Below are positions 29,301 through 40,939 of a DNA stretch of 64,000 nucleotides, piece after piece. The DNA lies in the NCBI GenBank assembly GCA_020186115.1, contig WSYJ01000152.1, positions 115,331 to 179,330 on the forward strand, in the 5' to 3' direction. Source of the DNA: Histomonas meleagridis. Taxonomy: Eukaryota > Parabasalia > Tritrichomonadida > Dientamoebidae. How positions within the stretch are numbered: the first letter of the stretch is position 1; the number at the start of each line of letters is the position of its first letter. The notes under the pieces are model-generated. The model was not told the DNA's origin and made no database searches. It saw nothing but the letters and a program-made list of their open reading frames with translations. The translations under genes and the position numbers were made by a program.

Positions 29301-31010
29301 CAAATTAAATATGAGAATCCATACGATATAAATTTTTATGTTCCGGCCACTTTTCAAGACATAATAGAACTACATTATCTAATGATTCTACTCTAGATAA
29401 TGCCACATATAATGACTTATCTGCGAATGCATGTTCTTCAATATTAATGGCAACTTTTTCAAGAGTTTGTCCTTGACCCTTGTGGGCTGTGATTGCCCAT
29501 GACAACTCGATAGGAAATTGATACATGATTATTACTTCCCCATCAGACAAGTCATATGTTACACATACTTTTCTTGGGATGAGAATGGGATTTGCACTTT
29601 CTTTTTGATAGTCAAATTTTATTTTAATTATATCGATATTCTGAATGTACCTAATAAAAGTACCTCTAGCTCCATTTATTAGTCCTATAGAAATATCAAT
29701 GTTTTTCGAAAGCATAACTTCTGAGGCTATATTAATTACAGAAGGTACAATGCAATTAACATAACCTTTTTTCATGGCTCCATTCAATTGTATTTTTTCT
29801 TCATCAGAAGCATAATATAATTCCAATAAATTCTGCTGTTTTGATATAGATATGTTGTAATTCTCATTATTATTGGCAAAATAAGAATTCATAGATTCAA
29901 TATAAAATTCAGTATTGAGATTAAGAATATTTTCTGGGTTTCTTTATTTTTAATATTAATGAATTGTAATAATTTGCAATTTTATTAATAAAAGCAATGA
30001 CCATTTCATAATTATTGTTATGACCAACAAATTCATCACTTTGATTAAATTGTGCAATAGCTTCCAAATAATCATCATTTGACTTTGTCATTGCAGAAAC
30101 TTGTGTAATATCACCGAACAATTAAATGCTTTTACCTCCATAAAATTTTGATGAATTAATATCATTTCTTTGTTTCATTAATTTTCTTAATCCATAATCA
30201 ATTGAATTTAAAACTTCGGCTGAAATCATAGTAATTTCATTAATGATAATAAAAATGAAGCATAAGACATTGAATAGCCATTAGGTTCAGAAACATCTAA
30301 TTAACAAAATATATTATCATCTTCAGAAAAAATCTAAGAAGATAGATGTACTGTTTTTCCTCCTTTCAAACTTGCAGCAATTCCTGTAGAAACACATAAA
30401 ACAAATGATATCTTATTCGCAATAAAGTAATTTTTTAATACATTAATTAAATAACTTTTTTTTGTACTTGCTTTACCCATTATAAACCCTTTTATTTGCT
30501 GATTACCATTAAATCTTTCTTTGATTCCATCGAATATTTTCTTATGTTCTTGATTTAAAGTTGAAATAATTTTTTAACTGAATTCATTAAAGTTCTTAAC
30601 AGAATCATCATTAATATTCATAGCATATAATGTCTTTATCTGGAGGTCTTAATATTGTTTTAATATCATTGTTGTCTGCAATTTCTTTAATGTGATTTAT
30701 TGCTTCTTTTAATTTTATTTTACATTATTAAGCAGACTTTATAAATAATCAGACATATCCATATCCATCATGGTTATATTTGCGAACCAAATCATTTATA
30801 CTATATCTGAGACTATCTAACATATATTTAATCGAAAGTTGATTATATTGTAAAAATTAGACTCTTATTTCATTCCATTCATATAAATTAAAAATAATAG
30901 GGTGATATATAATTTCATTCATTATTATAACTTTTATACAATCTAAATCAATATTAATTTGAATAGAAGTAATAAAATATCTCATTCATAAAATATCAAT
31001 TTCTTCAAAA
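29300..31010 (-). mobile_element. PIF1-like helicase remnant (Helitron-type or other transposon cargo)
   Basis: The longest open piece (29305-29892) has the C-terminal PIF1/RecD signatures ELSWAITAHKGQGQTLEKVA and LYVALSRVESLDNVVLL, and GLINGARGTFIRYI. Further upstream on the minus strand, broken frames give the Walker A remnant GKASTKKSYLIN (about 30470), STGIAASLKGGKT, NEITMISAEVLNSID (Walker B-like DE replaced by NE), and GDITQ (about 30115). PIF1 helicases of this type are encoded by Helitrons and by Mavericks. No Rep domain or element end was found, so the class is open. Stops and frameshifts indicate decay. Confidence 0.7.
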
Positions 31011-31229
31011 ACTTTTAAAAAAATCACAAATGTTGCTAATTAAAATTAAGTGTTGTAACCCGAAATGTTTCCCAAAAATGAACGGTCTTCAAATTGAATA
31101 CTTTACACTCAGAAAAAGTTGATGCGAAGGTGATTGAAAAGCAGTCAAAAAGTTTCAAATGTCAAAATATGTAAGTCAACCGTTATGATAGTATAAAGGC
31201 TATCGTTTGACAATTTTGTGTAATATTCT

Positions 31230-31913
31230 CAAATTCATCAATTTAATATGAAAAGAATATCAATTATTACTTTTCGTATGAGCAAGGAGAAACTTCAAAT
31301 AATTATACAGCAATTAAATGATGGCGTTCCTATAGGAAGAAGTATACTAAAAGATGATATAATTAGTTTCAAATCTTCGAAAGAATAATTTAAAGAGGCA
31401 GGTTTGGAATATCCAAAAGTCCCCAAAGGACGAAAATCAAAAATACCAACTCAAGATAAAATTGATGCTGTAATTAATTATAAATATAAATTTGATGTTG
31501 GTGATCAAAGATGTGCCTTCGCACTTAACAAAAAAAATATAATTTCAATTTCAGCAAAACAGTGTTCAAAAATATATGAAATTGAAGGACTTTTCAAATT
31601 TGAGCATTTACATAATGAAAAAGAGGAAGAAAGAATCCGATATGTAGCAAAGATGGTCGGGCAGATATGGCACACAGATCTTCATGAAATAAAAGAACAT
31701 AATAATATAAATGAAGAAAAAAAAGATCCTAAACAATATATAGTTGTATTTTTTGATGATCGATCTCGATATGTTATTCATGCTAACATTGTTACTAATA
31801 AAGAAAGCATAACCATTGCACAAGAATTGGTCATTGCTTCTTCAAAATCTCATGTTCCTGCCAGGATGGTTATTGATAAAGGAGGCGAATTTGTTGGTGC
31901 TTCTTTCCAATAA
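31230..31913 (+). mobile_element. Integrase (rve-type DDE) fragment
   Basis: An open frame at 31404-31913 (169 codons) shows an integrase catalytic core: QIWHTDLHEIK (first Asp), YIVVFFDDRSRYVIHANIVT (second Asp region) and ARMVIDKGGEFVG (D-x-G-x-E-F, holding the Glu). In front is an HTH-like, basic part (KGRKSKIPTQDKIDAVI). A stop at 31388 separates it from a short in-frame leader starting at about 31247. The core resembles integrases of Maverick/Polinton or retroelement type, and also some cut-and-paste families. It is truncated after the catalytic Glu. Confidence 0.6.
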
Positions 31914-32279
31914 GTCGAATCAGAACATACATTCTGTAAATATAAAATAATAATATTTTTTTCCATTTTTGTCTTGTGATGGTCTTCTTGAATAATTTCA
32001 GGTTCTTCTGGGAACATTTCTATTTTTTTTTATTTGTTTTTGCTGATTTGATGTTGCTCGTAACTGCATTCCATTTGACTAAAATGTATTTTAAGCGGTA
32101 TGAATTTGGTGGGAAATTTGAATGCGAAAATATTTGGGAAGTTAAAAGTTTATCTGACTTCACTTGAATTAATGAGCAAATCTCGAAACAAAAAAAAACA
32201 ATTAAAAGGGTATCTTCATTCTCTTCCTTATGAATTTACTCATTCACACAGCCCAACATTTGACAAAAACCAAAAAATT

Positions 32280-33560
32280 ATAATATAATATTATTTTTAA
32301 AGACACTCGAATATAGATGCCAGAGATTATAGACGACAAAAATGATTATATTTTCTTATTCTCTATTGCACAAAATGTAGAAAATGGCTAAAAATTTCAA
32401 ACACAGTTTCAAATATTTCTGGACATTGTAAGATAGTACATTGTATTTATGATTCAAATGAAGATGAAGATAATAAATTTAAGAATGAAGATATTATTCT
32501 GACAACGATAATATATCACTTAAAAGCCTATGTAATTCTAATTGAACATCCATTTTCAATAATGGAAATGATAATTCGAATAATATCTGATCAATTTAGT
32601 CCGTGACGTCCAAAAATTATCGATTTTAATTAAAGAAGAAATAAATAGTATATTGAGAGATGCTCATTCAATTGCACTTGAATGATGGAAATTTTTTTAT
32701 GTCGGATGTTCTAGTAGATTCGAATTCCCTGATGCTTGCGAAATGAAATCAAACCTGTTTGTACCATATCAGATAATGCTGGTAATGAGTTCAAATTTCC
32801 CATTGATAAATACTATTCTATCGCCTGATAAGTGGACTCATATAAATTTCGATTCTCAGTTATACCAATAGTAAGAGCAACAGTAACCGATTCATTTTTA
32901 ATGAAGTTGTGATCAACTCTGCAACTGATTTATAAGAAGGTATCACAGACCTGGCCACAATAAACAAAACTGGAGAAAAATTACCTTTGTGGGTTTTAGC
33001 TGTTGGAACTACTAAAAAATGTAAAAAAATGTTTTTTGAAGATATGCAAATAAAGCACTTAATTGCAATAAAAAAATCTATATATAATATTCATAATGTA
33101 AATGTTTAACAAAAGATGTAGCGCTAAAGTACTTAAAATGGCTGTCTAATTTCATTAAAGGCAGAAATGCCTATTTTGGGACGTATTTTCCGCTCACAAA
33201 ACACCAAATGTAAAACAAAAAGCAAGTGATTTCAAAATAGGACTTTGATTTGTTCCGGCTGGCCAAATAGGAGATTGGCAGCCTTTGGACAATCAAATTT
33301 TTGGGAACATCAAAAGACAACTACAGGCCAGATTAGATGAATTGATGGCAATAAAAAATCTTGTGAAGTAGATATGATGGATGCCCCTCTGATTCTCAAT
33401 GATATTTGGGAAGCAATTGACCCCGAAACAATACAAAAATCATGGAATATGTTACCAAAAAAAACAAAATATTTCTTCTTAAACCAAAAAATATTAGGGA
33501 ATCATTATTCGGCTGGCCAAGTGATAATTATTTAATAGCTAAGAATTTTAGATTCAAATA
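32280..33560 (+). mobile_element. Pogo/Tigger-like DDE_1 transposase remnant
   Basis: Broken frames give KTGEKLPLWVLAVGTTKKCK (about 32970-33030), WDVFSAHKTPNVKQKA (about 33178) and FVPAGQIGDWQPLDNQIFGN (about 33250). These are hallmark stretches of the DDE_1 family, with the DNFSAH catalytic Asp changed in context and PlD conserved. A further LPKKTKYF-type tail follows. Many stops show decay. It is not the same copy as the element at 37714; sequence similarity is only at the family level. Confidence 0.7.
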
Positions 33561-33839
33561 AAAAATTTATTTGCCTATTTTAATATAACAAAACATTATA
33601 ATATGAGTCAATGAAAACATTACTAGGAGTTTATATGCACTAAATAAAATTCCAATTTTGGGGATTTCTAATTAAAAACTCATATTTTCTTCGTAATATT
33701 TTATAATGAAATCATAATTAAATGTAATATTTAAGACAAGAATCATAACAACAAAAATGTGGAATAGAACATCATGAAACTATTGTTCTACAAGCAATTT
33801 TAAATCTCATTATTAGAGATTTTTTATATTTTTTTTATG

Positions 33840-34440
33840 AAATTTTGGGAATATCAAGCTTTCCATCTTTTACAAATTTTGAATAAATAAATATTGCTCT
33901 TAACTTGAATAGATAAAAATGTAAGCAATGATATGAATGCATCAGGAACAATAGCTCTTAAGTAAATAAACATTTTTTCTTTTGAATTTTGAATATCTGG
34001 AGGTAAATCTTTTTCTGGAATAACTACAACTTCCCAATTCAAAAAAGGATTTGATAATGATGCAACCATTAAGATGTTCAAATAATTGTAATTTCTATAA
34101 CTTACAAATCTTCTTATAATAACGTTTATAATACATGATGCAGCTTCATCAAAACCATTACTTATCAAATTGTTGCAAATATTTATATAAATTGTTGCAA
34201 TGTTATGTAAGGCCGTAAAAATTATATTGTACGTATTATCTTTCAGTTCAACCATAACATTTTTGAATTTTTTAAGAACATAATGATAAATATCGATTTG
34301 AGCAAATTCTTCGAAAGTAAAGAAATAATTATTATTTTCATAGTTTTTTATTTCCTATCAATTTCATCAGGTGTAATAATGTCCAAGGTTAATGTGCATT
34401 TGTTTGTTGATACACAAATTCTCACAGAACCTCTGTAAAA
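33840..34440 (-). mobile_element. hAT transposase remnant
   Basis: The open frame at 33854-34255 has FVSYRNYNYLNILMVASLSN and PFLNWEVVVIPEKDLP, which align with FAKYEIYNYMNILL and FFNPFLNW in the plus-strand fragment at 28400-28520. Sequence continues upstream through a frameshift (TFEEFAQIDIYHYVLKKF). The two fragments belong to one hAT family, present in both orientations. The dimerisation domain is missing here. Confidence 0.65.
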
Positions 34441-34655
34441 CCTTGACTTTTAGCGAAAAATTTATAAAAGATAATTTTAAAATAAGGAACTATGCTCGAG
34501 ATTTCATGATTTAGTAACAAAAATTGGTTATCAATGAAAAATGATTTCGCAACACATGTACAAAAGAAATTGGTTAAAGATTCTTATGTTTATTTTATAT
34601 ATTTCATCATATTTAGAAATTATATCTTTATTAATAAAAATGTCAATATTAACGT

Positions 34656-34695
34656 ACAGCTGTTTGCTTTTTGTTTGGCACGCTTTACAAAAGTA
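34656..34695 (+). repeat. Left arm of an inverted repeat pair
   Basis: ACAGCTGTTTGCTTTTTGTTT (34656-34676) is the reverse complement, with one mismatch, of 35293-35313. GCTTTACAAAAGTA (34682-34695) is the exact reverse complement of 35222-35235. Together they suggest a roughly 0.65-kb element with interrupted terminal inverted repeats. Confidence 0.6.
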
Positions 34696-35221
34696 AATGT
34701 ATGAGATTGAGAAGTTTCCAAATGCTTTACAAAATTAATCTTTTGCGAAACGTTTAAATTGTCTACCACCCTGAAATAAATGTCTTGCTATATTAAAGTA
34801 AGTGTCTCGCTTAATAATATAGTCTGCATTTTTATAATAGTTAATTTTTCCTTATGATCTCAAATAGTGCATTCTCATTATAAATACTCAAGAAAAAAAA
34901 ATTAAATTGTTTTCAAATTATTTCACTCTTAATATATGTTCATCAGAAAATATAGAATAACCAAATTTTACAAATAAATTAATAATAATTTTTCGATTAT
35001 TAATTTTTTGCAAAAATCAATACTCAAAATAATCTCTATATCCTCATAAATATGTTTTATAAGTTTAAAATGTTTTTGCTAATATATATGGACAGAAAAA
35101 GTAAATTTAATTCGGTGCCCATCACACCTGTACCCTTTTCCCTATAGGGCAAAAAAAAATGAGGCACAAATAATTCAAATAAAGTGTTGTGTCAAATGAA
35201 TTCAATTATAAGATATTTATC

Positions 35222-35313
35222 TACTTTTGTAAAGCAAGACACTTTTTTTTTACAAGCGTCATTTTTTGCCAATTACTTTTTTAATGAAATTCAAACAATA
35301 AGCAAACAGCTGT
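35222..35313 (-). repeat. Right arm of the inverted repeat pair
   Basis: This is the partner of 34656-34695. The two matched blocks are 57 bp apart here but 5 bp apart on the left, so about 52 bp were inserted in this arm or lost from the other. The 89-codon frame at 35184-35453 overlaps this arm and is not accepted as a gene. Confidence 0.55.
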
Positions 35314-35439
35314 ATAATTATTTAGCTAAGCTTTCAAATCCTTCCATTTGTATTGTGTTGATAATAAAAAATTCGAAAAGAAAAATAATTTCGCTTATGA
35401 TTTTCAATATTGTTTTTTGGCTTTTTTATGCATCAGAAT

Positions 35440-36095
35440 TTGAATGTCATTGATGGAATAATTACTTGCTGAAGCTGATGCAATATCATCAGCAAATGTT
35501 GCAGCCGGAACAAAAAATACATATGATAGACTAATCCATGCTTATGTCAAAGTAATGATGAATTCAATATATGAAGAACCATTTCCTATGTCTCATGACA
35601 AAATGGTTGCATTTATTATATCTAAAAAGAATCAGAAAATAAAATGCTGTACGTCATTAGCTTACATTTATAGTTTTATACATTAGCTTAGACTAAATAA
35701 TTTGAAAATATTCACACATTAAATAAAATTTTAGCTATTTAAGAGTGGAATAAGAAGGTCATTATAAACAGGTTTCTGTCCAAATGCAAAGTTACCATTT
35801 GAATCACAATGGTTTACAAAAATAATCAATAAATTTTCATTAATTAATTTTGATAATTTAAAGTTTATTTTCTTTATATCTTTATTGCTTGCAGCATTTT
35901 TCAGAATAAGTGAAGCTCTAAATTATCAAAAAAAGCGACATTGTAATTAGAGGTGATAATTCAATAAAACTCAACATTCAGACTTTCAAAACAGATCAGT
36001 TTTCGGAGAGGAGCAGCATTTTATGCCTCACTACTAAAAAATGTCAATAATTGCATAATGGACGGTGGAGAAATTGTGCATATACCCGGTATGTT
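35440..36095 (+). mobile_element. Tyrosine-recombinase-like fragment
   Basis: A broken frame reads LLAEADAISSANVAAGTKNT, then YDRLIHAYVKVM and PFPMSHDKMVAFI (about 35462-35635). This resembles the N-terminal core-binding domain of tyrosine recombinases (AGTKxxY-x-R). A later piece (about 35955-36045) with IQTFKTDQFSERSS resembles the K-T-D segment of their catalytic domain as in Crypton-like elements. No catalytic Arg or Tyr could be placed. This is family-level inference only. Confidence 0.4.
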
Positions 36096-36387
36096 TAAGG
36101 TAAATTTATCGATCTTTATTTGATATAACACAAAAAAAAATATTAATTAAAATGTATTTGAAAATATTATTAATTAGATTATCTAACTTTTCTGATATTT
36201 TCTTAAAATTTATTATAAACTATATATTATGGAAGTGGATATTTGACATATCTATGGAAACGAAGTTATTTGAAATAAGACCAATTTTTAATAAAATTCA
36301 TCATATTGTTGTAAAATACCAAATTGTGTTGTATTTTGGAAAATATCTATATTTTTAAATTAACGCATTCTAATATTTTATTATATA

Positions 36388-37434
36388 TAGTACCTATCTT
36401 TCCGTAGAATCTCGACGCATAAAAGAAATCAGTAAAATCGCGTCATATCAGATAATTCTGCAATAAATTATGTTAAAAATTTTATAAATATTATTTAATG
36501 ATTTTTATTATATATTGAGGAAATGTGTTTTTAAATTTCGTACGACGACCGTTAGGGGTCAAAAAAAATATGAGTCAAAAGGATATCATCATTAATCTAT
36601 ACAAACAAGGGTGCAATCATCAACAAATTTCAGACGCATTCAAAATGAAGTTCGATTAGAGTGCCTACAAGTCATCCACAATATATATATGGATGAAATA
36701 AGTAAAGTTCAATCTCCCACTTGCAAACCGTCGTCTCGATGAGAAAGAAGCTAAAAATATTATAGACGAACAACTTTTATTAAGAATTCAGCAAATTTTA
36801 GAAGATAAGCCTTTTTCATCAAGTATTTCTGGAAAATGGGTTCTAGAAGAAAATGAGAACTCGATTGGAGACGGTTCTCATATTAACATTTCAAAAATTA
36901 TATTCACGATAATTTGGGGTGTTTGGGGATTTCACATCGTATACATGGCTCAAAATAATACTTCATATAATAGCCAATATTTCATCGATAATATTATGGT
37001 GCCATTAAATGAAAAAAGTAATACGATCTGGCCAGGGAGTAGAAAACATATAATATGGCTCCATCTCGATAATTGTAAAGTTCACAATTCTCGACGTACA
37101 AAAAATTTACTCAACAAATCTTTATATAAATAACCCCTCATTCACCTTATTCCTCAGATATTGTTCCATCCGACTTCTATATATTTGGGTATGTAAAAGA
37201 AAAGCTCAAAGGGCGTTCGTTCGATACCCCAAAAGATCTATTCGAAGCAGTAACCGAAATTTCAGCTCAAATTTAACACGAAACACCCATTCAAGTTATT
37301 AAAGAATGGGAGATAAGATGCAACTGGATAATTGAGCACAATGGTGAATATTTTCACGCTAAATAAAATGATAATTAAAAATTATTTTATTATTGTTTAT
37401 TCTTTGAGATTCTACGGTAATGTGGGACACCCTA
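36388..37434 (+). mobile_element. Mariner element with terminal inverted repeats and decayed transposase
   Basis: The element is about 1.05 kb between TA dinucleotides. The inverted repeats share CCGTAGAATCTC exactly (36402-36413 and, in reverse, 37406-37417), with a further 13-14 bp partly matched out to the ends. Inside, broken frames carry MSQKDIIINLYKQGCNHQQI (N-terminal HTH), then IIWLHLDNCKVHNSRR (second catalytic Asp) and, after a frameshift, PHSPYSSDIVPSDFYIFGYV (third Asp). This is the mariner arrangement with about 34 residues between the last two Asp. Mariners are abundant in trichomonads. This copy has several frame breaks and is inactive. Confidence 0.85.
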
Positions 37435-37711
37435 TAAAATAATATAAAGTATTATAAATAATGTAGAAGAGTATCTATTCAATTATAATAAACACATATT
37501 AAAATATGATATTAATACAGCATTTTACAGCACAATTTTTAAAAGATGCATCTTTACACAAAAAAATCGGTTTTTCAAATCTCGAATACAAAAATTCACG
37601 ATATTCAACGATTGGACGTAATGAAACGGAAAATGGCCGACATGATGTGAAAATTTCATATGAAATAATTCAAATTTTGAATAATTTCAAACACACAAAT
37701 TATTTATAAAA

Positions 37712-37746
37712 TACAGTAATGTATAAAAAGTGGTAACGGTATAAAA
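37712..37746 (+). repeat. Left terminal inverted repeat of the pogo-like element
   Basis: 35 bp starting TACAGTAATGTATAAAAAGT, matched exactly in reverse complement at 39425-39459. Confidence 0.95.
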
Positions 37747-39457
37747 CATCATAACGCCGATAAATGTACGTTTAAAATTTTTTTCATTTATTTTTAATTT
37801 TTTACATGCCGCCGAAAGCTCCTCCTTTATCAAAAGAAGAATTTTGTGAGAGATGCATTGGGACAATCATTCGCCCTATTGATGTTCGGGCACATACAAG
37901 AAATGATGGTTTTATAACTAGTTCTTTCCGAAATGAACAATTATCTTTCATTCGTCAATTCTTAAAAACAAATTGTTTTATTACAGCAAATGCTAAACTA
38001 ATAGCAAAGATCTTTAATATTACCGAAGGTGATGTTCGGATAATTTTATGCAAAGCGAACAAAAAAAAAAAGAAATTGGGGGACCGTTAAGTATATCCGA
38101 AGAAGAGGAGAAAATTGTTATTCGAGAAATTTTATCAAGAAGAAATATATATGAATACATGACCCTTTCGGAGGTACTTCGATTTGTAGAAGAAAAATCT
38201 AACGTACGTCTAACGAGGGGCTGATTAGATAGTTTTTTTGATCGTCATTCTACTTAAATTATCAAAACCATTAATTAATCACAAGAAGACACAAGGTTAA
38301 AAGTTCCGCGTAAGTACTTGATAGAGTACCTTGACCTCATCGAAAAAGTTATAGAAAATACCCCCTGCAGAATTAATCTATAATATCGATGAGGTGGGTT
38401 TATCAGATTGGGAAGATAGAAAACCGAAAATGGTTGTAGTCCCAAAGGAACTTGAAAATAGAAGTCTTCATTATCCAGTAAATAGGAGAATAAGATATTT
38501 AACCCTTGTTGTCACAATATATGGTGGTGGCGATGCTTATTTCCCTCTAATAATTACATCTGATCCAAATTCAGAAGAAATATTTAATACACCAATAAGA
38601 AGGGATGTTGATCTAAGTATAAGGGTTGAAGCATCATCTTATGTTACAAAAGAAATATTTACTGAATTTATTCTACAGAAATTTGTTCCGCATATTAAAT
38701 CTGATCGAAATGGACCTGATTGTTCAGAAAAACCGGCGATTCTCTTTTTTGATAATTGTTCTTGTTATCTTGATGAAAAACTATTAAAAAAATCAGCAAA
38801 ACTTATGATTTTAGTTATTATTACTTATCCCCCTCATACTTCTCATTCATTTCAAGTTAATAGATCGTTCGCTTTTTGGTATTTCAAAAAATCACAAAAA
38901 ATATATTCCAAATAATGATGATATTCATCCAAAACTTCAGCATTTATATAAGATTTTTAGAGCTTATGAATTAAGCACATGTTAAACAAATATCCATGCT
39001 TCATTTAAGCATACTGAATTTGAATATTATAAGAAAAATGGTGTGGATTATTCAAAATTAAATCGTCGAAAAGTTGAAAATTATGATGAATTTAAAGAAA
39101 TTTGGGATTATAACTACTCAGAAGAATCCATGTCTCCTAGAAAAAAAGCATAAAGATGGGGATGGATAAACAAACAATTTTTTTCTGAAAAATTTCAGAA
39201 AACAATTGATGGTGAAAAATTAATCATCAATTAATTAATTTTTTTATTTTTAATTTAACAAATAATGTAATAAAAAAAAATGATTTAAAAATCTAAATTA
39301 ATATAAAAAATATTCTATAATATATTTTTAAGTTGGTTAACAAAGAAATTATTACATATATTTTGAGAAATTTTTGTTTTTTCATTTAATTTTCACATTT
39401 AACGGAATAACCGTCGTTACCATATTTTATACCGTTACCACTTTTTATACATTACTG
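37714..39457 (+). mobile_element. Pogo-like DNA transposon with perfect terminal inverted repeats
   Basis: The element runs from CAGTAATG to CATTACTG and is flanked by TA on both sides (37712-37713 and 39458-39459). The inverted repeats are identical over 35 bp including TA (37712-37746 against 39425-39459 reversed) and remain similar for about 20 bp more. The cargo is a DDE_1-type transposase: MPPKAPPLSKEEFCER at 37806, then IYNIDEVGLSDWEDRKPK, ILFFDNCSCYLDEKLL and TYPPHTSHSFQ. Frame breaks near 38090 and 38370 and a stop at 38915 inactivate it. CAGT ends and TA target duplication are typical of pogo/Tigger. Confidence 0.9.
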
Positions 39458-39459
39458 TA
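39425..39459 (-). repeat. Right terminal inverted repeat of the pogo-like element
   Basis: Exact reverse complement of 37712-37746. The following sequence (39460 onward) belongs to a minus-strand MULE fragment, so the element inserted at or near the end of that gene. Confidence 0.95.
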
Positions 39460-40905
39460 ATAAAAAAATAATTTATTTGTCTTCTATTAAATTTGCATGT
39501 AGCTTTATTGTGTCCGCATATTGAGCAGCATCGAATTCCTTTTTCTTTTCTTCTCCCACCAAGTATAACATTATGGGATGGATGAACAGGATGGCATCCA
39601 GAATGAGTGTGTATTTTCGGCATACCATCATTTGGTAATGGGATTATATTATCAAGTCTTTTAATAGAGTTCTTCTGCAATTTTGGGGTTATACCTCGCG
39701 ACCGAAGCATAAAAACTAATTTGTGCCATAATTTCTCAATTATTTAAGGACTGTTTTAAATTAACAATATTTTCGTGTAAATTTGGAATTGTTGGAACAA
39801 GTTCTTGATCTTCTCTTTGATAAATAATTGGTATTTTATCCAAAACTTCAAGTGCATATCTTCCAATTTTGGATATTATATTTCTATTTACACATTCTGG
39901 ATTTTGATGAAATTTGTCTGTTGATGATCTACTATATAATGAATTTTGTGATGATGTTTTTGAGAAAATAATTAGATTTTGACATAAGATGATGAAAGAA
40001 ACCTTTATAAAGCCAAAAGTATTTTTAAAAAAACCAAAAAACCCCTCTGCCCTGTTCGTTATCCGTCTGCAATTACTACTCGTTCAATCAATTTAATTTA
40101 TAACCATTGATTTACATTATCTTTCATCCATTTCAATGTTCTATATCCAGGTGAATCATATTGAAATTCGATAAGAACCTGATCTAGTTGATTAATGAAT
40201 TGTTCATAATATGAAATATCTTTTATCATTTTGTAATATTAATTTAAGAATTCGGAATCATTTGAAAAATATCTTGATAACAATAATTACTTCTAATGGC
40301 CATTCATAATCATTAGATGATGTTGTATCATCAACAAATACGATATTTCTTGCATAAGAAGCACAAGAAATTCGTTGATTAATTGCTGTTATTCCAATTA
40401 AATTTCCATCCTGTGTTTTGGGTATAATGCATGCAAATAAATCATCATTAAGTATCTTTATAACATTATCAAGACTTTCTTTTTTATTTGATTTGATAAC
40501 ATCTAATTTCATAAAATTGCTTTGATGGAATAGTTAAGCCTAAATTTTTTCTAATTTGGCCTGGTGACATATCAAGCATTTGCATTTTGTGAATTTGATT
40601 TATTGTTTCTTTATTACAACAATTAATATGAAATTGAATAAAGAATTTATCTAGGTTGTGATTATGTTTCCAATCAGCTTCAATAATGCGAAATCCTTGT
40701 GTATCCTTAATTTTGATGTAAGAGTTGCAATTACATCTATTAGATAATGCACATTTAAAATGCTGAATCCCTCTTGTCTCATGTTATAAATGATTATATG
40801 GTAATTTTGAATTTCTTGTGAATTCTTCAATGAATTAACTAAGGTTTTTGGTATCAGTATAATATAATATTTATATCGTATTTTTACAACAAAATCAGGG
40901 AACCA
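39460..40905 (-). mobile_element. Mutator-like element (MULE) transposase remnant, interrupted by pogo insertion
   Basis: Reading the minus strand from about 40900, an N-terminal zinc-binding part ends DWKHNHNLDKFFIQFHI (about 40680). Then comes a catalytic-like part, ISCASYARNIVFVDDTTSSN (about 40330). A region around 40050-40080 has RTGQRGFFG (compare RAEGFFG in MULEs). The C-terminus has HTHSGCHPVHPSH and a zinc knuckle, CCSICGHNKATC (about 39500). The knuckle frame runs straight into the inverted repeat of the pogo-like element, so the original stop is lost or displaced. Several stops confirm decay. It is related to, but distinct from, the MULE at 26780. Confidence 0.65.
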
Positions 40906-40939
40906 TTTCTCGTCCTATAAATATATATTTATATTTTTA

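Noticed and set aside
35184-35453. 89-codon frame
   Set aside because: Overlaps an inverted-repeat arm, is Phe/Ile-rich from AT-rich DNA and has no motif.
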